Assembly (NCBI RefSeq): GCF_003344865.1
Contig: NZ_CP031165.1
Location: 4,903,910-4,967,909 of the forward strand
Direction: 5' to 3'
DNA: 64,000 nt
Source: Euzebya pacifica
GTDB lineage: Bacteria; Actinomycetota; Nitriliruptoria; Euzebyales; Euzebyaceae
The notes under the pieces were generated by a model. That model searched no databases and was not told the DNA's origin. It saw nothing but the letters and a program-made list of their open reading frames with translations. A program made the translations under genes and the position numbers. This document shows positions 15,984 to 24,171 of this stretch, in pieces. Numbering within the stretch: the stretch's first letter is position 1; each line of letters begins with the position of its first letter.

Positions 15984-16637
15984 ATGGGCGATGACCGGAC
16001 GATCCTGACCGCCGCCGCGGTCGACGCGGAAGGGCTGCAGGACTGGCGGATGCTGCTGCACCGCCTGCATGCCCGCTTCGACACCGGCGGCTTCGCGACG
16101 GGCCTGGCGTTGGTCGACGACATCGGCGAGGCCGCCGAGGCGGCGAACCACCATCCCGACGTCACGCTCACCTATCCCCTCGTCGAGATCCGGCTGACCA
16201 GCCACGACGTGGGCGGAGTCACGATGCGCGACGTACGGCTGGCCCGACGGATCAGCGAGATCGCGAGCGCGCACGGGGTCACCGCCGACCCGGCATCGCT
16301 GATGGCCGTGGAGTGGGCGCTCGACACCCACGACCACACCGAGGTCGCCCCGTTCTGGGCAGCGCTGCTGGACCTGGAGCTCGACGGCGACGAGGTCCAC
16401 GACCCCGACGGGCTGCTGCCGACCATGTGGTTCCAGCCGACCGATCCGATTGACCCGCCGGCCCAGCGCTGGCACCTCGACGTGCGTGTCCCGCCGGAGA
16501 CCGCCGAGGGCCGGATCGCCCGGGCCCTGGCCGCAGGCGGCACCCTGGTCTCCGACGAGGCCGCGCCGTCGTTCTGGGTGCTGGCCGACGCCCAGGGCAA
16601 CCGCGCATGTGTCTGCACGTGGAAGGGCCGGGACTGA
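15984..16637 (+). CDS. Pterin-4a-carbinolamine dehydratase fused to VOC domain
   Basis: Two-domain protein of 217 aa. Residues 1-100 are a 4a-hydroxytetrahydrobiopterin dehydratase (PCD/DCoH) domain with the motif E-A-A-N-H-H-P-D followed by YPLVEIRLTSHDVGG, giving the three active-site histidines. Residues 105-217 form a glyoxalase/VOC domain (W-A-L-D-T-H-D-H...F-W-A-A-L-L and DPPAQRWHLDVRVP). PCD enzymes recycle pterin cofactors after aromatic hydroxylation; the fused VOC half may add a metal-binding or substrate-binding role. GAGGAGG precedes the ATG by five bases. No aromatic amino-acid hydroxylase lies next to it, so the physiological partner is unknown. Confidence 0.85.
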   Translation: MGDDRTILTAAAVDAEGLQDWRMLLHRLHARFDTGGFATGLALVDDIGEAAEAANHHPDVTLTYPLVEIRLTSHDVGGVTMRDVRLARRISEIASAHGVTADPASLMAVEWALDTHDHTEVAPFWAALLDLELDGDEVHDPDGLLPTMWFQPTDPIDPPAQRWHLDVRVPPETAEGRIARALAAGGTLVSDEAAPSFWVLADAQGNRACVCTWKGRD

Positions 16638-16757
16638 TCGGTCCCACGGCGGGGGTTGAAGGTCCCGTTTCGGTAGGACTATGTTCATCATTGTCATGGT
16701 TCGGCCAGCAGGCCGGGCCCGCCGATGGGGCGAGTGATCGCCCGGGGAGTTCCCGCC

Positions 16758-17282
16758 ATGCCAAGGGTCGCACTGCTGAGCGAGGAGGCCGGGGCGCAGT
16801 TCCGCAGGTCCGTCGGACCGGAGGCCGGACGGGCGCTCGCGCATCGTCCCGCGATGGCCGAGGTGATCGGACGGTTCAACGCCGTGGTGGCCCGCAGCGA
16901 GCTGCCCCCGCGGTTGCACGAGCTGGTCCGGTACCGCATCGCGCAGCTCAACGGCTGCCAGCGATGCCAGACCTACCGGATGCCGGGGGCGCCGGTCAGC
17001 GAGGAGGACCTCGCACTGGTGGAGGGGTGGGCGTCCGACGACGCGTTCGAACCCCTCGAGCGGCTGGCCCTGGACTTCGCGGAGCGCTTCTCCACCGACC
17101 CCTCGTCCGTCGACGACGCCCTGTGCGACGGGCTGAAGGCGGGCCTGGGCGACGACGGACTCGTCGACCTGGCGGTGTGCGTGTCGAAGTACGTGGGGAC
17201 GGGCCGCCTCATCACCGTCCTCGACCTCGACCAGGCCTGCACGCTGCCGTGGACCTCCGACGAGGCGCAGGCCGTCTCCTAG
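16758..17282 (+). CDS. Carboxymuconolactone decarboxylase / AhpD-like protein
   Basis: AhpD-like protein of 174 aa. Residues about 40-80 contain PPRLHELVRYRIAQLNGC followed by QRC: the E...CxxC...(H) alkylhydroperoxidase-type redox motif, although the usual downstream histidine is replaced by Y/R. Members act as thiol peroxidases or carriers. The start at 16758 is preferred because it has GGGGAG upstream and fits the family N-terminus better than the ATG 33 bp earlier. A near-identical copy of its last 60 codons appears at 33436-33622, evidence that this gene or a relative was the source of a partial duplication. It converges with the ATPase at 17317-18519. Confidence 0.82.
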   Translation: MPRVALLSEEAGAQFRRSVGPEAGRALAHRPAMAEVIGRFNAVVARSELPPRLHELVRYRIAQLNGCQRCQTYRMPGAPVSEEDLALVEGWASDDAFEPLERLALDFAERFSTDPSSVDDALCDGLKAGLGDDGLVDLAVCVSKYVGTGRLITVLDLDQACTLPWTSDEAQAVS

Positions 17283-17316
17283 CCGCCATCCCCCGGGAGT
17301 CGGAACACCAGGAGCG

Positions 17317-18519
17317 TCAGCGTGCGAGGTCGGCCAGGTAGCTGGCCATGCCGGGCAGGGCGAACCGGATCCGGCCGTCGGGCCCGCGGCGGATCACCTG
17401 GTGGTCGTCGACGAGCCGCTGGTGCATGCCGCCGCACATCGACGCGGTCGCGTCGGGGTCGGCCTTCCACGCCCGGCAGACCCGTGTCGGGGTCCGTTCC
17501 TCGTCGGACAGGGATGCGGCGGCGACGAGGTAGGCGACCTGGTCGTCGGTGAGTCCTTCGAGGCGGGCGGCGTACCGCTGGCGCATCGATGGCTCGATCC
17601 GTTCGGCGGCGGTGTGTACCTCCTCCGCGGTGATGACCTGCCCGTGCCCGGCGTCCCATGCGGCCTTGCCGAGCAGCTGGAAGGTGTAGGGGTAGCCGGC
17701 GACGACGTCGACGAACACCTCGATGGCATCGGCATCGAACACGACGCCGGCGTCGTTGAACCGGCTGAACGTGACGAGCGCCTCGCGGACCTCGCGGTCG
17801 TCGAGCGGGCCGAGCGCGACGAGCTCGCAGCGTTCGCCGAACGTTACGTGCGCCTTGCGGAAGTTCGCGAGCGCGCCGGGCAGCCCGGCGAGCCAGACAG
17901 CGATCGGGAGCCCGTACCTGATCGTGCCCCCGGATGGGTGCTGGTCGGTCTCGGTGTGCTCCAGCGCCCGTTGGAGTGCGGTGAAGACGGCAGCCAGGTG
18001 GGTCGCGCCGACGTTCTGGACCTCGTCGACGAGGACGACGAGCTGCCGGGCGGTGTCGCGGGCGAGCCGGCCGACGTCGACGAGGGCGTCGGTGAGGGTG
18101 ACCGACGCGACCGGCTCCTCCCCTCCCCCGGACACCGTGACGCCGGTCCCGGCAACCGTGACCCCGGCCAGCCGCGCCAGAGCAGCGGAGACCCGTCCCT
18201 CGAGCCGTTCGACGAGCGACCCGGCGGCTGCGGCGCCGGCCAGCGCGGCGGCGAACACTCGGGTGAAGTCCTCGCCCCGGGCAGCGGTGACGGACACGAC
18301 GAGGCAGTCGCGTTCGCGGGCCTCATCGGCGAGCGCTTCCAGTAGCGCGGTCTTCCCCATCCCCCGTTCGTCCTGAACGAGACGAGGGACTTCCTTCACG
18401 CCGTCGGCGACACGGGGCAGGACGACATCGGTGAACTCGCCGACGAGCAGGTCACGGCCGGCCCAGACACCGGGCTTTCCCCAGCCGGGCTGGAACGGAT
18501 TCGATCGTGCATCCCTCAC
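17317..18519 (-). CDS. AAA/STAND ATPase of unknown role
   Basis: ATP-binding protein of about 400 aa from the GTG at 18519. The N-terminus RDARSNPFQPGWGKPGVWAG is the conserved lead-in of a family of stand-alone ATPases. P-loop DERGMGKTALLEAL is near residue 65, Walker B QLVVLVDEVQNVG near 170, and a sensor-like arginine and winged-helix-like C-terminal domain (ERTPTRVCRAWKADPDATAS) follow. Relatives are often found beside mobile or defence genes, but nothing here proves such a role. The upstream part of the longer frame does not look coding. TATGGT about 15 bases before the GTG could be a -10 box giving a nearly leaderless message. Confidence 0.7.
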   Translation of the reverse strand: MRDARSNPFQPGWGKPGVWAGRDLLVGEFTDVVLPRVADGVKEVPRLVQDERGMGKTALLEALADEARERDCLVVSVTAARGEDFTRVFAAALAGAAAAGSLVERLEGRVSAALARLAGVTVAGTGVTVSGGGEEPVASVTLTDALVDVGRLARDTARQLVVLVDEVQNVGATHLAAVFTALQRALEHTETDQHPSGGTIRYGLPIAVWLAGLPGALANFRKAHVTFGERCELVALGPLDDREVREALVTFSRFNDAGVVFDADAIEVFVDVVAGYPYTFQLLGKAAWDAGHGQVITAEEVHTAAERIEPSMRQRYAARLEGLTDDQVAYLVAAASLSDEERTPTRVCRAWKADPDATASMCGGMHQRLVDDHQVIRRGPDGRIRFALPGMASYLADLAR

Positions 18520-18991
18520 GAGAAGCACAGTACCATACTCCGGAACTGTTACGCCGAAAGATAGTGTGCCGGTGATGCTCGGGCCTGCAGGCGGCCACCA
18601 CTCGGGCCGGACCGGGACCATGGGCAGCTCGGCGAGCGCATCCGGCTCGTCGCCGACTCAGTTCCGGGCTTCCCGGGAAACTGGTCTGTGACCGCTGCCA
18701 CGGAGGACCAACCCAAGGCCAGTGGCTCGGCAGTCGTCGTCGACCGCTGGAGGCGGGGCCGCAACCCAAGGAGGTCAACGGATTCCACAGGGCCCCGGGG
18801 CGCCAGTGTCACTGGGCTTGCCACAAACCAAACACAACATGTCGCCCGGTGCGAGACCCCCGGTCATGCACAACTCTCCTGGAATTCGTCCTACCCGGCT
18901 GAGTCCCAGCGAAAGGCCCTGCCCAGAGAGCCCTGCGATCGGTCGGTGTAGACTGTCCGACCCTGTCCCCAACGGTTGAATCGAGAGACGT
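18520..18991. other. Divergent intergenic region with possible decayed coding fragment
   Basis: About 470 bp between the ATPase and the divergent GntR gene. It must hold both promoters. A plus-strand frame around 18630-18800 (GERIRLVADSVPGFPGNWSV) looks protein-like and could be the 3' remnant of a lost gene, but it has no start. The rest is unremarkable apart from the GTGTAGAC element near 18946. Confidence 0.4.
18946..18954 (+). promoter_or_regulatory. Putative GntR operator/-10 region of the gntR gene
   Basis: GTGTAGACT. It includes TAGACT, which resembles a -10 hexamer, 40 bp before the GntR start codon. The eight bases GTGTAGAC match exactly, in reverse complement, GTCTACAC in the promoter region of the urease operon at 28352-28359. 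The GntR-FCD family typically binds TGT-N-TACA-like palindromes, so autoregulation is plausible. Confidence 0.45.
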
Positions 18992-19663
18992 GTGGAGATT
19001 TCCGACCAGGGGTTCGACACGCGTCCGATGGGACAGCGTGTGTACGACCACCTGCGCAAGAGCATCGAGTCACAGGAACTCGCCCCGCTCGAACGGATTG
19101 TGCAGGAACGGGTTGCCGAGGAGATGTCCACTTCCAGGACGCCGGTTCGGGAAGCGCTCAACCGCCTCATCCAGGATGGTCTCGTCACCTGGGTCGCCGG
19201 CGCCGGATTCTTCGTTTCCCAGCTTCGACGGAAGGACGTCGAGGAAACGCAGCATCTCCGCCGAATCCTCGAGGTCGAAGCGTTGCGGCTGGCACTTCCG
19301 GCCTACACACCTGCGGACATCCGCCATCTCAGGTCCATCTATCTCGAAATGGTCGAAGCCGACCCCGACAGGGCCGACTATGTCGATCTGACTCGACGGT
19401 TCCACCAGGCGTTGGTCGGCCCATGCCCCAACGAACTGCTGCTGAAGCACATAGACGAGGTATGGACCGTGGCCTCCTACGCCAAGGTCATCGGCCGGTA
19501 CGGCGAAACACAGGAGAGCGTCGACATCATGATCGCGGACCACTTCGAGATCATCGCGGCGTTGGAGTCCGAGGATCCGGCCGCGGCAATCACACTCCTC
19601 GAGGAACACCTGGCGTCGGTGCACACGTCGATCACCCACATCCTTGCTGAGGACGAGGTCTAG
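18992..19663 (+). CDS. GntR/FadR-family transcriptional regulator (FCD type)
   Basis: Regulator of 223 aa. The winged helix-turn-helix is residues 13-80 (MGQRVYDHLRKSIESQEL and ERVAEEMSTSRTPVREALNR). The FCD effector domain follows with helices carrying E-T-Q-H-L-R-R, D...F-H and late H residues that form the usual metal/carboxylate pocket. It begins at a GTG. Its stop codon overlaps the stop of the converging urea channel gene in a shared CTAG. Its position next to the urease locus and the shared GTGTAGAC-type element suggest that it controls urea or nitrogen-compound metabolism. The effector is unknown. Confidence 0.85.
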   Translation: MEISDQGFDTRPMGQRVYDHLRKSIESQELAPLERIVQERVAEEMSTSRTPVREALNRLIQDGLVTWVAGAGFFVSQLRRKDVEETQHLRRILEVEALRLALPAYTPADIRHLRSIYLEMVEADPDRADYVDLTRRFHQALVGPCPNELLLKHIDEVWTVASYAKVIGRYGETQESVDIMIADHFEIIAALESEDPAAAITLLEEHLASVHTSITHILAEDEV

Positions 19664-20751
19664 CCGCTGCGGACGGTCTCCCGTTGGGCAAGGACCTCGG
19701 TCTTCCAACGGCGATAGTTGTTCTCCGGGTACGTTGCGTCCGCAGGCTCGACGGGCGTCAGTGCGGGGAACGCCGGCTTCGCAAGGATGAACAGCCAAGT
19801 CGTTAGGACGAACGGGAACGTCAGTGTCGGCATGCCGATGGGCGTGAGGACGACACCGATCGACGGCCACAGGAAGACCGTGACCACGACTCCGAAGAGT
19901 GCGTAGAGGGCCCCCGACCGGTTGAGCACGAAGAAGAAGCCGCCCAATGCGATCGCAGTCAACGCTGCATTGAATCCAAACAGTCCGGCGTTGATGGCGG
20001 CCTCGTCCGCTCCGGCAGCCATCGCTAGGAGGGTCGCAAGCAAGGAGCCTCCGACGGCCATCAGTGCGCCGACCCTCGTGTTCACGAGAATACCCACGGC
20101 CATGATGATGCCCGTGACCGCATTGTCCTGGAAGAAGATCTCACCGACGCCCTTGAATGTCCCGTTGAACACCGTTTCGGCGGTGTAGCCAGCCGTCTCG
20201 CCCAATGGGGCGGGGGAACCCGGGGCCAGCAGTGCTCCCGGCTCGAATCCAACAAAGGCGTAGACGGCGAACATCAACAACCAAGTCGCGAACACGAACG
20301 GGGCGGTGAGTACCGGTGTGCCGCGGCTGCCCAGGAGCGATCCCAGCGCTCCCATGACCACGGTGGACAAGGCCGCTGCCAGTGCCATGTACAGGTAGAG
20401 CTGCACGGATGGCCACTCGCCTATTGTGACATCGTTGCTCATGTAGAAGTTGAGGCCGATGCCGGCAAGGCAACCGTTGAAACCGAGGAGTCCCGCGTTG
20501 ACCAGAGACCGGTCCATCCGCAGCAGCACAGCGGTCGCCGTGCTGACGATCGTGCCCAGGAGTGCAGCAACGAAGTAGACCCACGAGTTGACTGCAATGG
20601 CCGCCAGGATCACCAAGCCGGTGAGCCAGTTGCCCTGGAAGACCACCTGACCCACCCCGCGGAGGATCCAGTCGACCGATCGAATCGCCGGACTTCGTTC
20701 CGAGCCGGGAATCGGGCTGCGGAACATCTCCAGGGTGCGGTCAATGGCCAT
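19660..20751 (-). CDS. Urea transporter (UT family channel)
   Basis: Urea channel of the UT/Yut family, 363 aa, with ten to twelve hydrophobic segments in two homologous halves. Each half has the pore signature seen as L-G-F-N-G-C-L-A-G-I-G and L-F-G-F-N-A-A-L-T-A-I-A, and each opens with GVGQVVFQGNWLTGLVIL or GVGEIFFQDNAVTGIIMA. This doubled pattern is diagnostic of the bacterial urea channel family. The start overlaps the ureD stop by 11 bp, making it the last gene of the urease operon. It supplies urea to the cytoplasmic urease. It converges with the GntR gene, their stops sharing four bases. Confidence 0.9.
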   Translation of the reverse strand: MAIDRTLEMFRSPIPGSERSPAIRSVDWILRGVGQVVFQGNWLTGLVILAAIAVNSWVYFVAALLGTIVSTATAVLLRMDRSLVNAGLLGFNGCLAGIGLNFYMSNDVTIGEWPSVQLYLYMALAAALSTVVMGALGSLLGSRGTPVLTAPFVFATWLLMFAVYAFVGFEPGALLAPGSPAPLGETAGYTAETVFNGTFKGVGEIFFQDNAVTGIIMAVGILVNTRVGALMAVGGSLLATLLAMAAGADEAAINAGLFGFNAALTAIALGGFFFVLNRSGALYALFGVVVTVFLWPSIGVVLTPIGMPTLTFPFVLTTWLFILAKPAFPALTPVEPADATYPENNYRRWKTEVLAQRETVRSG

Positions 20752-21760
20752 TGCTGTCCCTCCTCTTCGAACCCTCACGGCGGGTGACGTGGGGCTCGAA
20801 TCCGTGCTTGATGCGGTAGATCGGTGGCGTGTCGACGCCGAGCAGCTGGCGGCGGGCCGCCTGCCAGGACAGCTGGGTGGCCGCTGCGGTCCGAGTGGTG
20901 CCCGAGCCGAGCATCCGGGCATGCGCTCCCACTTCGGAGGGAAGGACGCTGGCACTCCCGACCACTCCCTCGATGTCCTGCAGGTTTTCGTGCATCGCGT
21001 CGGCCAACGGCGCCGCGTCGTGTGACTCGGCGACAGCGAACATCACGGACATGTCAGAGAACTCCCCGAACAGCCCTGGCGTGGTGACTGCGCTGCGCCG
21101 TGGCTCGAGCACGTTCGTGTCCGCCATGATCAGCTCACCTGTCGGACGATGGCAGCGGATTCGTGAGTAGAGCAGGTCGAACGCCCACGACTCGCCGTGG
21201 CCCACTCGGCCCGGGGTGAGGTGCTCGCTGTAGAGAAGCTTCGCGGAGGGGTCGACGGTGAGGTTGACCTCGTTGTACAGACGGGAGCCCGACGCCGGGA
21301 TCAGCGGATCCATCAGGACCTCGGCATAGGCCCCTTCCCCCACGGTGACGTCGACCCGCTGTGACGCGTAGTTGCGGCTCATCTCCATCACCTTGGTGGC
21401 CCCCTGGTTGGCCACCAGCACCTTGGCGCCATCACCAATCACCAACTCGACGCGGAGCCGGTCTCCCTGCAGGATCCCAGCTCCCACGTTCTGGATGAAC
21501 ACGACCGCCATGTCCTCGATGGCCGTGTCGAGGTAGTGGACCTGTCGGACGATCTGTTGGCCCGAGGAGAAGTTGCGGATCAGGTGGGTCCGACCGTTCC
21601 GCAGCTCGAAGTGCAACTGCAGGAACCCGGTCTTACCGTGTGCCGCAGCCGCCATCTGCACCAGCGGTTCCGAGCCGTAGCCGGAGAAGGCCGTGGGCAG
21701 GCGCAGCACGTCCGTCCACGCGTCCTTCTCCAAGTACGGCACGGCCGCCACCATGGTCAT
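20741..21760 (-). CDS. ureD: Urease accessory protein UreD/UreH
   Basis: Nickel-insertion scaffold protein, 339 aa. UreD binds apo-urease and recruits UreF and UreG for GTP-dependent nickel delivery. Family features include [40 protein letters not shown] and [21 protein letters not shown], equivalent to the central beta-helix. The protein is longer than many UreD proteins (about 270-300) because of extra N- and C-terminal residues, the tail being basic ([16 protein letters not shown]). The start overlaps the ureG stop by 4 bp (ATGA) and the end overlaps the urea channel start. It sits last among the accessory genes. Confidence 0.88.
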   Translation of the reverse strand: MTMVAAVPYLEKDAWTDVLRLPTAFSGYGSEPLVQMAAAAHGKTGFLQLHFELRNGRTHLIRNFSSGQQIVRQVHYLDTAIEDMAVVFIQNVGAGILQGDRLRVELVIGDGAKVLVANQGATKVMEMSRNYASQRVDVTVGEGAYAEVLMDPLIPASGSRLYNEVNLTVDPSAKLLYSEHLTPGRVGHGESWAFDLLYSRIRCHRPTGELIMADTNVLEPRRSAVTTPGLFGEFSDMSVMFAVAESHDAAPLADAMHENLQDIEGVVGSASVLPSEVGAHARMLGSGTTRTAAATQLSWQAARRQLLGVDTPPIYRIKHGFEPHVTRREGSKRRDSNGH

Positions 21761-22410
21761 GCCACGGCTTCGTCGCGGCTGACCTCGGAGTCGAGGTCGA
21801 TGAACAGGGCATCACGCAGAAGGGTCCTGTAGACCTCGTCCACACCTTCGCCGGTCTTGCAGTTGGTGAAGAGCACAGGTCGATCGTCGGGCCGCATCTG
21901 CCTGGCCTGTCGGTCCATCAGTTCGAGGTCGGCGTCCACGAACGGCGCCAGGTCCGTCTTGTTGATGACCAGCAGGTCGGAGTGGGTGATGCCCGGCCCG
22001 TTCTTGCGCGGGATCTTGTCCCCGGCCGCCACATCGATCACGTAGACGAAGTAGTCGACCAGGGCAGGGCTGAACGTCAGGGTGAGGTTGTCCCCGCCGC
22101 TCTCGATGAAGGCGACGTGGGCATCGGGGAACTGACGCTCCAGCTCCTCGAGCGCGCCGAGGTTCATCGTGGGGTCCTCGCGGATGGCCGTGTGCGGACA
22201 TGCTCCGGTCTCCACGCCAACGATCCGCTCGGGCGCGAGGGTGTTCGCGAGGTTCTCACGGACGTGCTTGGCGTCCTCCTGGGTGACGATGTCGTTGGTG
22301 ATGACGACCGGGTCGTACTCGCCCTTCACGAAGAGTGGGACGATCGCCTCGATAAGCGCGGTCTTGCCGGAGCCGACGGGGCCGCCGATCCCGATGCGGG
22401 GCATGCTCAT
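21757..22410 (-). CDS. ureG: Urease accessory GTPase UreG
   Basis: SIMIBI-class GTPase for nickel delivery to urease, 217 aa. P-loop [13 protein letters not shown] is at residues 9-21. The metal-binding CPH motif lies in [16 protein letters not shown], the Walker-B-like acidic stretch is [10 protein letters not shown], and NKTD supplies guanine specificity. The length equals the family norm. It starts 75 bp downstream of ureF and overlaps ureD by 4 bp. UreG dimerises on nickel and GTP binding and hands nickel to the UreDF-urease complex. All key residues are present. Confidence 0.95.
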   Translation of the reverse strand: MSMPRIGIGGPVGSGKTALIEAIVPLFVKGEYDPVVITNDIVTQEDAKHVRENLANTLAPERIVGVETGACPHTAIREDPTMNLGALEELERQFPDAHVAFIESGGDNLTLTFSPALVDYFVYVIDVAAGDKIPRKNGPGITHSDLLVINKTDLAPFVDADLELMDRQARQMRPDDRPVLFTNCKTGEGVDEVYRTLLRDALFIDLDSEVSRDEAVA

Positions 22411-22485
22411 GTGCTTCCTCTTTCCATGTTGAAGGCGGCCATGCCCGTGCGGGCGATGGCAGCAGTTCTTGGCTGACGCAGATGT

Positions 22486-23220
22486 TCAGCTGGCGAACAT
22501 CCGCATACGGGAACGTTCGTGCTGCATCTGCATGACGTCGATCATGGGCGCGAAGGCGTGCATGTCCTGGTACGGCGTGTCCATGGTCGCGTCGCATGCT
22601 GCGGTCATCTTTTGATGGAGTCGCAGCATGATCTCCTGGGCGTGGACGTGATCGAGACGCATCAGGCGGAGCGCAGCGCTGATCAGCGCCGCGGTGTAGG
22701 CATAGAGTTCGCTCAGAACCGCGGTGCGTCGATCGATTCCCCACGCGTGGCTCACGATCCCAACCACAGCAGCGTGGCTGCCCACCGCTTGCCCCTGCTC
22801 CACTGCGGACTCGAACGCCGTCAGGAAAGGCGAGTCCAGGAGCCGCTGGGCAGTTCGGATGAACTGCCTTCCCGTCCTCACCGATGCGCTGGACGCCTCC
22901 TGCGGCAGGCGGAGGGCGTGGACGTGGCGATCGATGTCCACGGCAGTCGCCAGGTCGTCATCGGCTGCGGCCTTCCAGGCTGCAGCGACAGCCACCGCCT
23001 CGCAGCGTCCGAGCGAGTGGACCAAGTAGTCCGAGACGACGGCTTCCAGCGAAGCCGCATCATGGACACGCCCACTCTCCACGAACATCTCCAGGCCGTG
23101 CGAGAGGGTGTAGCGACCCGACGGAAACAGGCTGTCGGACAGCTGCAGCGTCCCGAGCAGGCTCTGGGCAGTCTGCGGGAACACCTCTTGGGGGGCCTCC
23201 CCACAGGACTCGGCGGCCAT
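22486..23220 (-). CDS. ureF: Urease accessory protein UreF
   Basis: All-helical UreF protein, 244 aa, which binds UreD and gates the UreG GTPase. Recognisable stretches include LQLSDSLFPSGRYTLSHGLE near the N-terminus (S-F-P-x-G-x-Y-x-x-S-x-G-L), DYLVHSLGRCEAVAVAAAW, VGSHAAVVGIVSHAWGIDRR and YAYTAALISAALRLMRLDH. The start codon overlaps the ureE stop (TGATG). The tail is rich in methionine and histidine (MQMQHERSRMRMF), which may bind metal. It lies between ureE and ureG as usual. Confidence 0.9.
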   Translation of the reverse strand: MAAESCGEAPQEVFPQTAQSLLGTLQLSDSLFPSGRYTLSHGLEMFVESGRVHDAASLEAVVSDYLVHSLGRCEAVAVAAAWKAAADDDLATAVDIDRHVHALRLPQEASSASVRTGRQFIRTAQRLLDSPFLTAFESAVEQGQAVGSHAAVVGIVSHAWGIDRRTAVLSELYAYTAALISAALRLMRLDHVHAQEIMLRLHQKMTAACDATMDTPYQDMHAFAPMIDVMQMQHERSRMRMFAS

Positions 23221-23753
23221 CAGGCTGGGTGACGGTGTTCGATGTGCGGCATCGCCGTCGGCACGTCGCCCGGCTGCACCGGGACGAACTCGGATTCGAT
23301 GCCGTCGAAACCATGGGTCCGCACGACCGTTTCCATGACCTTGTGATCGATAGTGAGGGGCGCGTAGACGACATCGTCCTTGACGGTGATCGGCCAGTGC
23401 TGGTTCCCGAGCATGTGGCCGAGACGGACCCCGAACTCGAAGAGTTGGTCCGCCGGAATCTCCTTGCTCATGCGCAGGGCCATGGCCTCGCTCGGGGCAA
23501 CCTCGATGAGCACCATGCGGTCGGACTCGTCACCGACGGCGAGGACATCGCCGTTCTGGAGTGCCTCGTCCATGGGGAGGTCCACACCGATGTCGGTGCC
23601 CTGATCGGTCCTCAATCGCACTCGGCGCCGCCCAGCATCGTGGAAGGGCACGAACACGCGCTCGACCTTCTTCTGCTTGTCGAGGCGCTGCACCTCCATC
23701 GACAGCGACTCGTCTGCATGGATGTTGCCGAGAACCTGGTTAGCGATGTGCAT
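23220..23753 (-). CDS. ureE: Urease accessory nickel chaperone UreE
   Basis: Nickel metallochaperone, 177 aa from the ATG at 23753. The N-terminal peptide-binding domain (residues 1-75) is followed by the metal-binding domain with RLGHMLGNQHWPITVKDD, which contains the conserved histidine used at the dimer interface. The C-terminal end has a modest histidine-rich tail (MPHIEHRHPA) that can bind extra nickel. The ATG is preferred over a frame starting 39 bp earlier because homology begins with HIANQVLGNI. It is preceded by a small ORF of unknown function and overlaps ureF. Confidence 0.88.
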   Translation of the reverse strand: MHIANQVLGNIHADESLSMEVQRLDKQKKVERVFVPFHDAGRRRVRLRTDQGTDIGVDLPMDEALQNGDVLAVGDESDRMVLIEVAPSEAMALRMSKEIPADQLFEFGVRLGHMLGNQHWPITVKDDVVYAPLTIDHKVMETVVRTHGFDGIESEFVPVQPGDVPTAMPHIEHRHPA

Positions 23754-23798
23754 CAGATGGTGTCCTGTGTGATTCGTGCGGATGGGAGCCACCAGAAA

Positions 23799-24140
23799 TC
23801 AACCCCGACGCTCCCGGAGTACAGCCAGCCACTCCTGACGCCGTGCACCCTCGTCGACGGGACCGAGGCGTTGGGAGGCGTCGTGCCGTGCACGACAGCG
23901 TGCGAACTGCCCGTTCTCGTCCAGGACGAGTTCGGCGTCGACCTCGAGGCGAACCGCGATGACGCACTCGCCCAGGTCGTGGCCGGCGAAGTCCCGGTTG
24001 AGATGCGTGGTGGGATCGATCGGACCGGCCAGGGACGCCACATGGCTTGCCCTGACCGTCCCGTGATGCACGAGCGAGGGATCGATCATCAGTCCATCCG
24101 GATCGACGTTGTCGGCCTGAGTGATGTGTCGAACTGTCAC
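23799..24140 (-). CDS. Unknown small protein inside the urease operon
   Basis: A 113-residue protein of unknown family between ureC and ureE. The GTG start at 24140 has GAGGA upstream and gives TVRHITQADNVDPDGLMID at the N-terminus. The middle is acidic (DFAGHDLGECVIAVRLEVDA, ELVLDENGQFARC), and the end is arginine-rich. Several histidines (RHI, LVHHG, ASHV, THLN, AGHD, RHD) and two cysteines could bind metal, but this is speculation. The frame is preferred to overlapping ones because of composition, start signal and same-strand spacing (31 bp from ureC, 45 bp from ureE). It may be a lineage-specific urease accessory factor. Confidence 0.6.
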   Translation of the reverse strand: MTVRHITQADNVDPDGLMIDPSLVHHGTVRASHVASLAGPIDPTTHLNRDFAGHDLGECVIAVRLEVDAELVLDENGQFARCRARHDASQRLGPVDEGARRQEWLAVLRERRG

Positions 24141-24171
24141 AATGGTCCTCGCTCGTGCGTCGGTGGCGGCG

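Noticed and set aside
17317-18519. Defence system built around the AAA ATPase
   Set aside because: No nuclease, methylase or other effector lies next to it; neighbours are an AhpD-like gene and the GntR regulator, so a defence role would be speculation.
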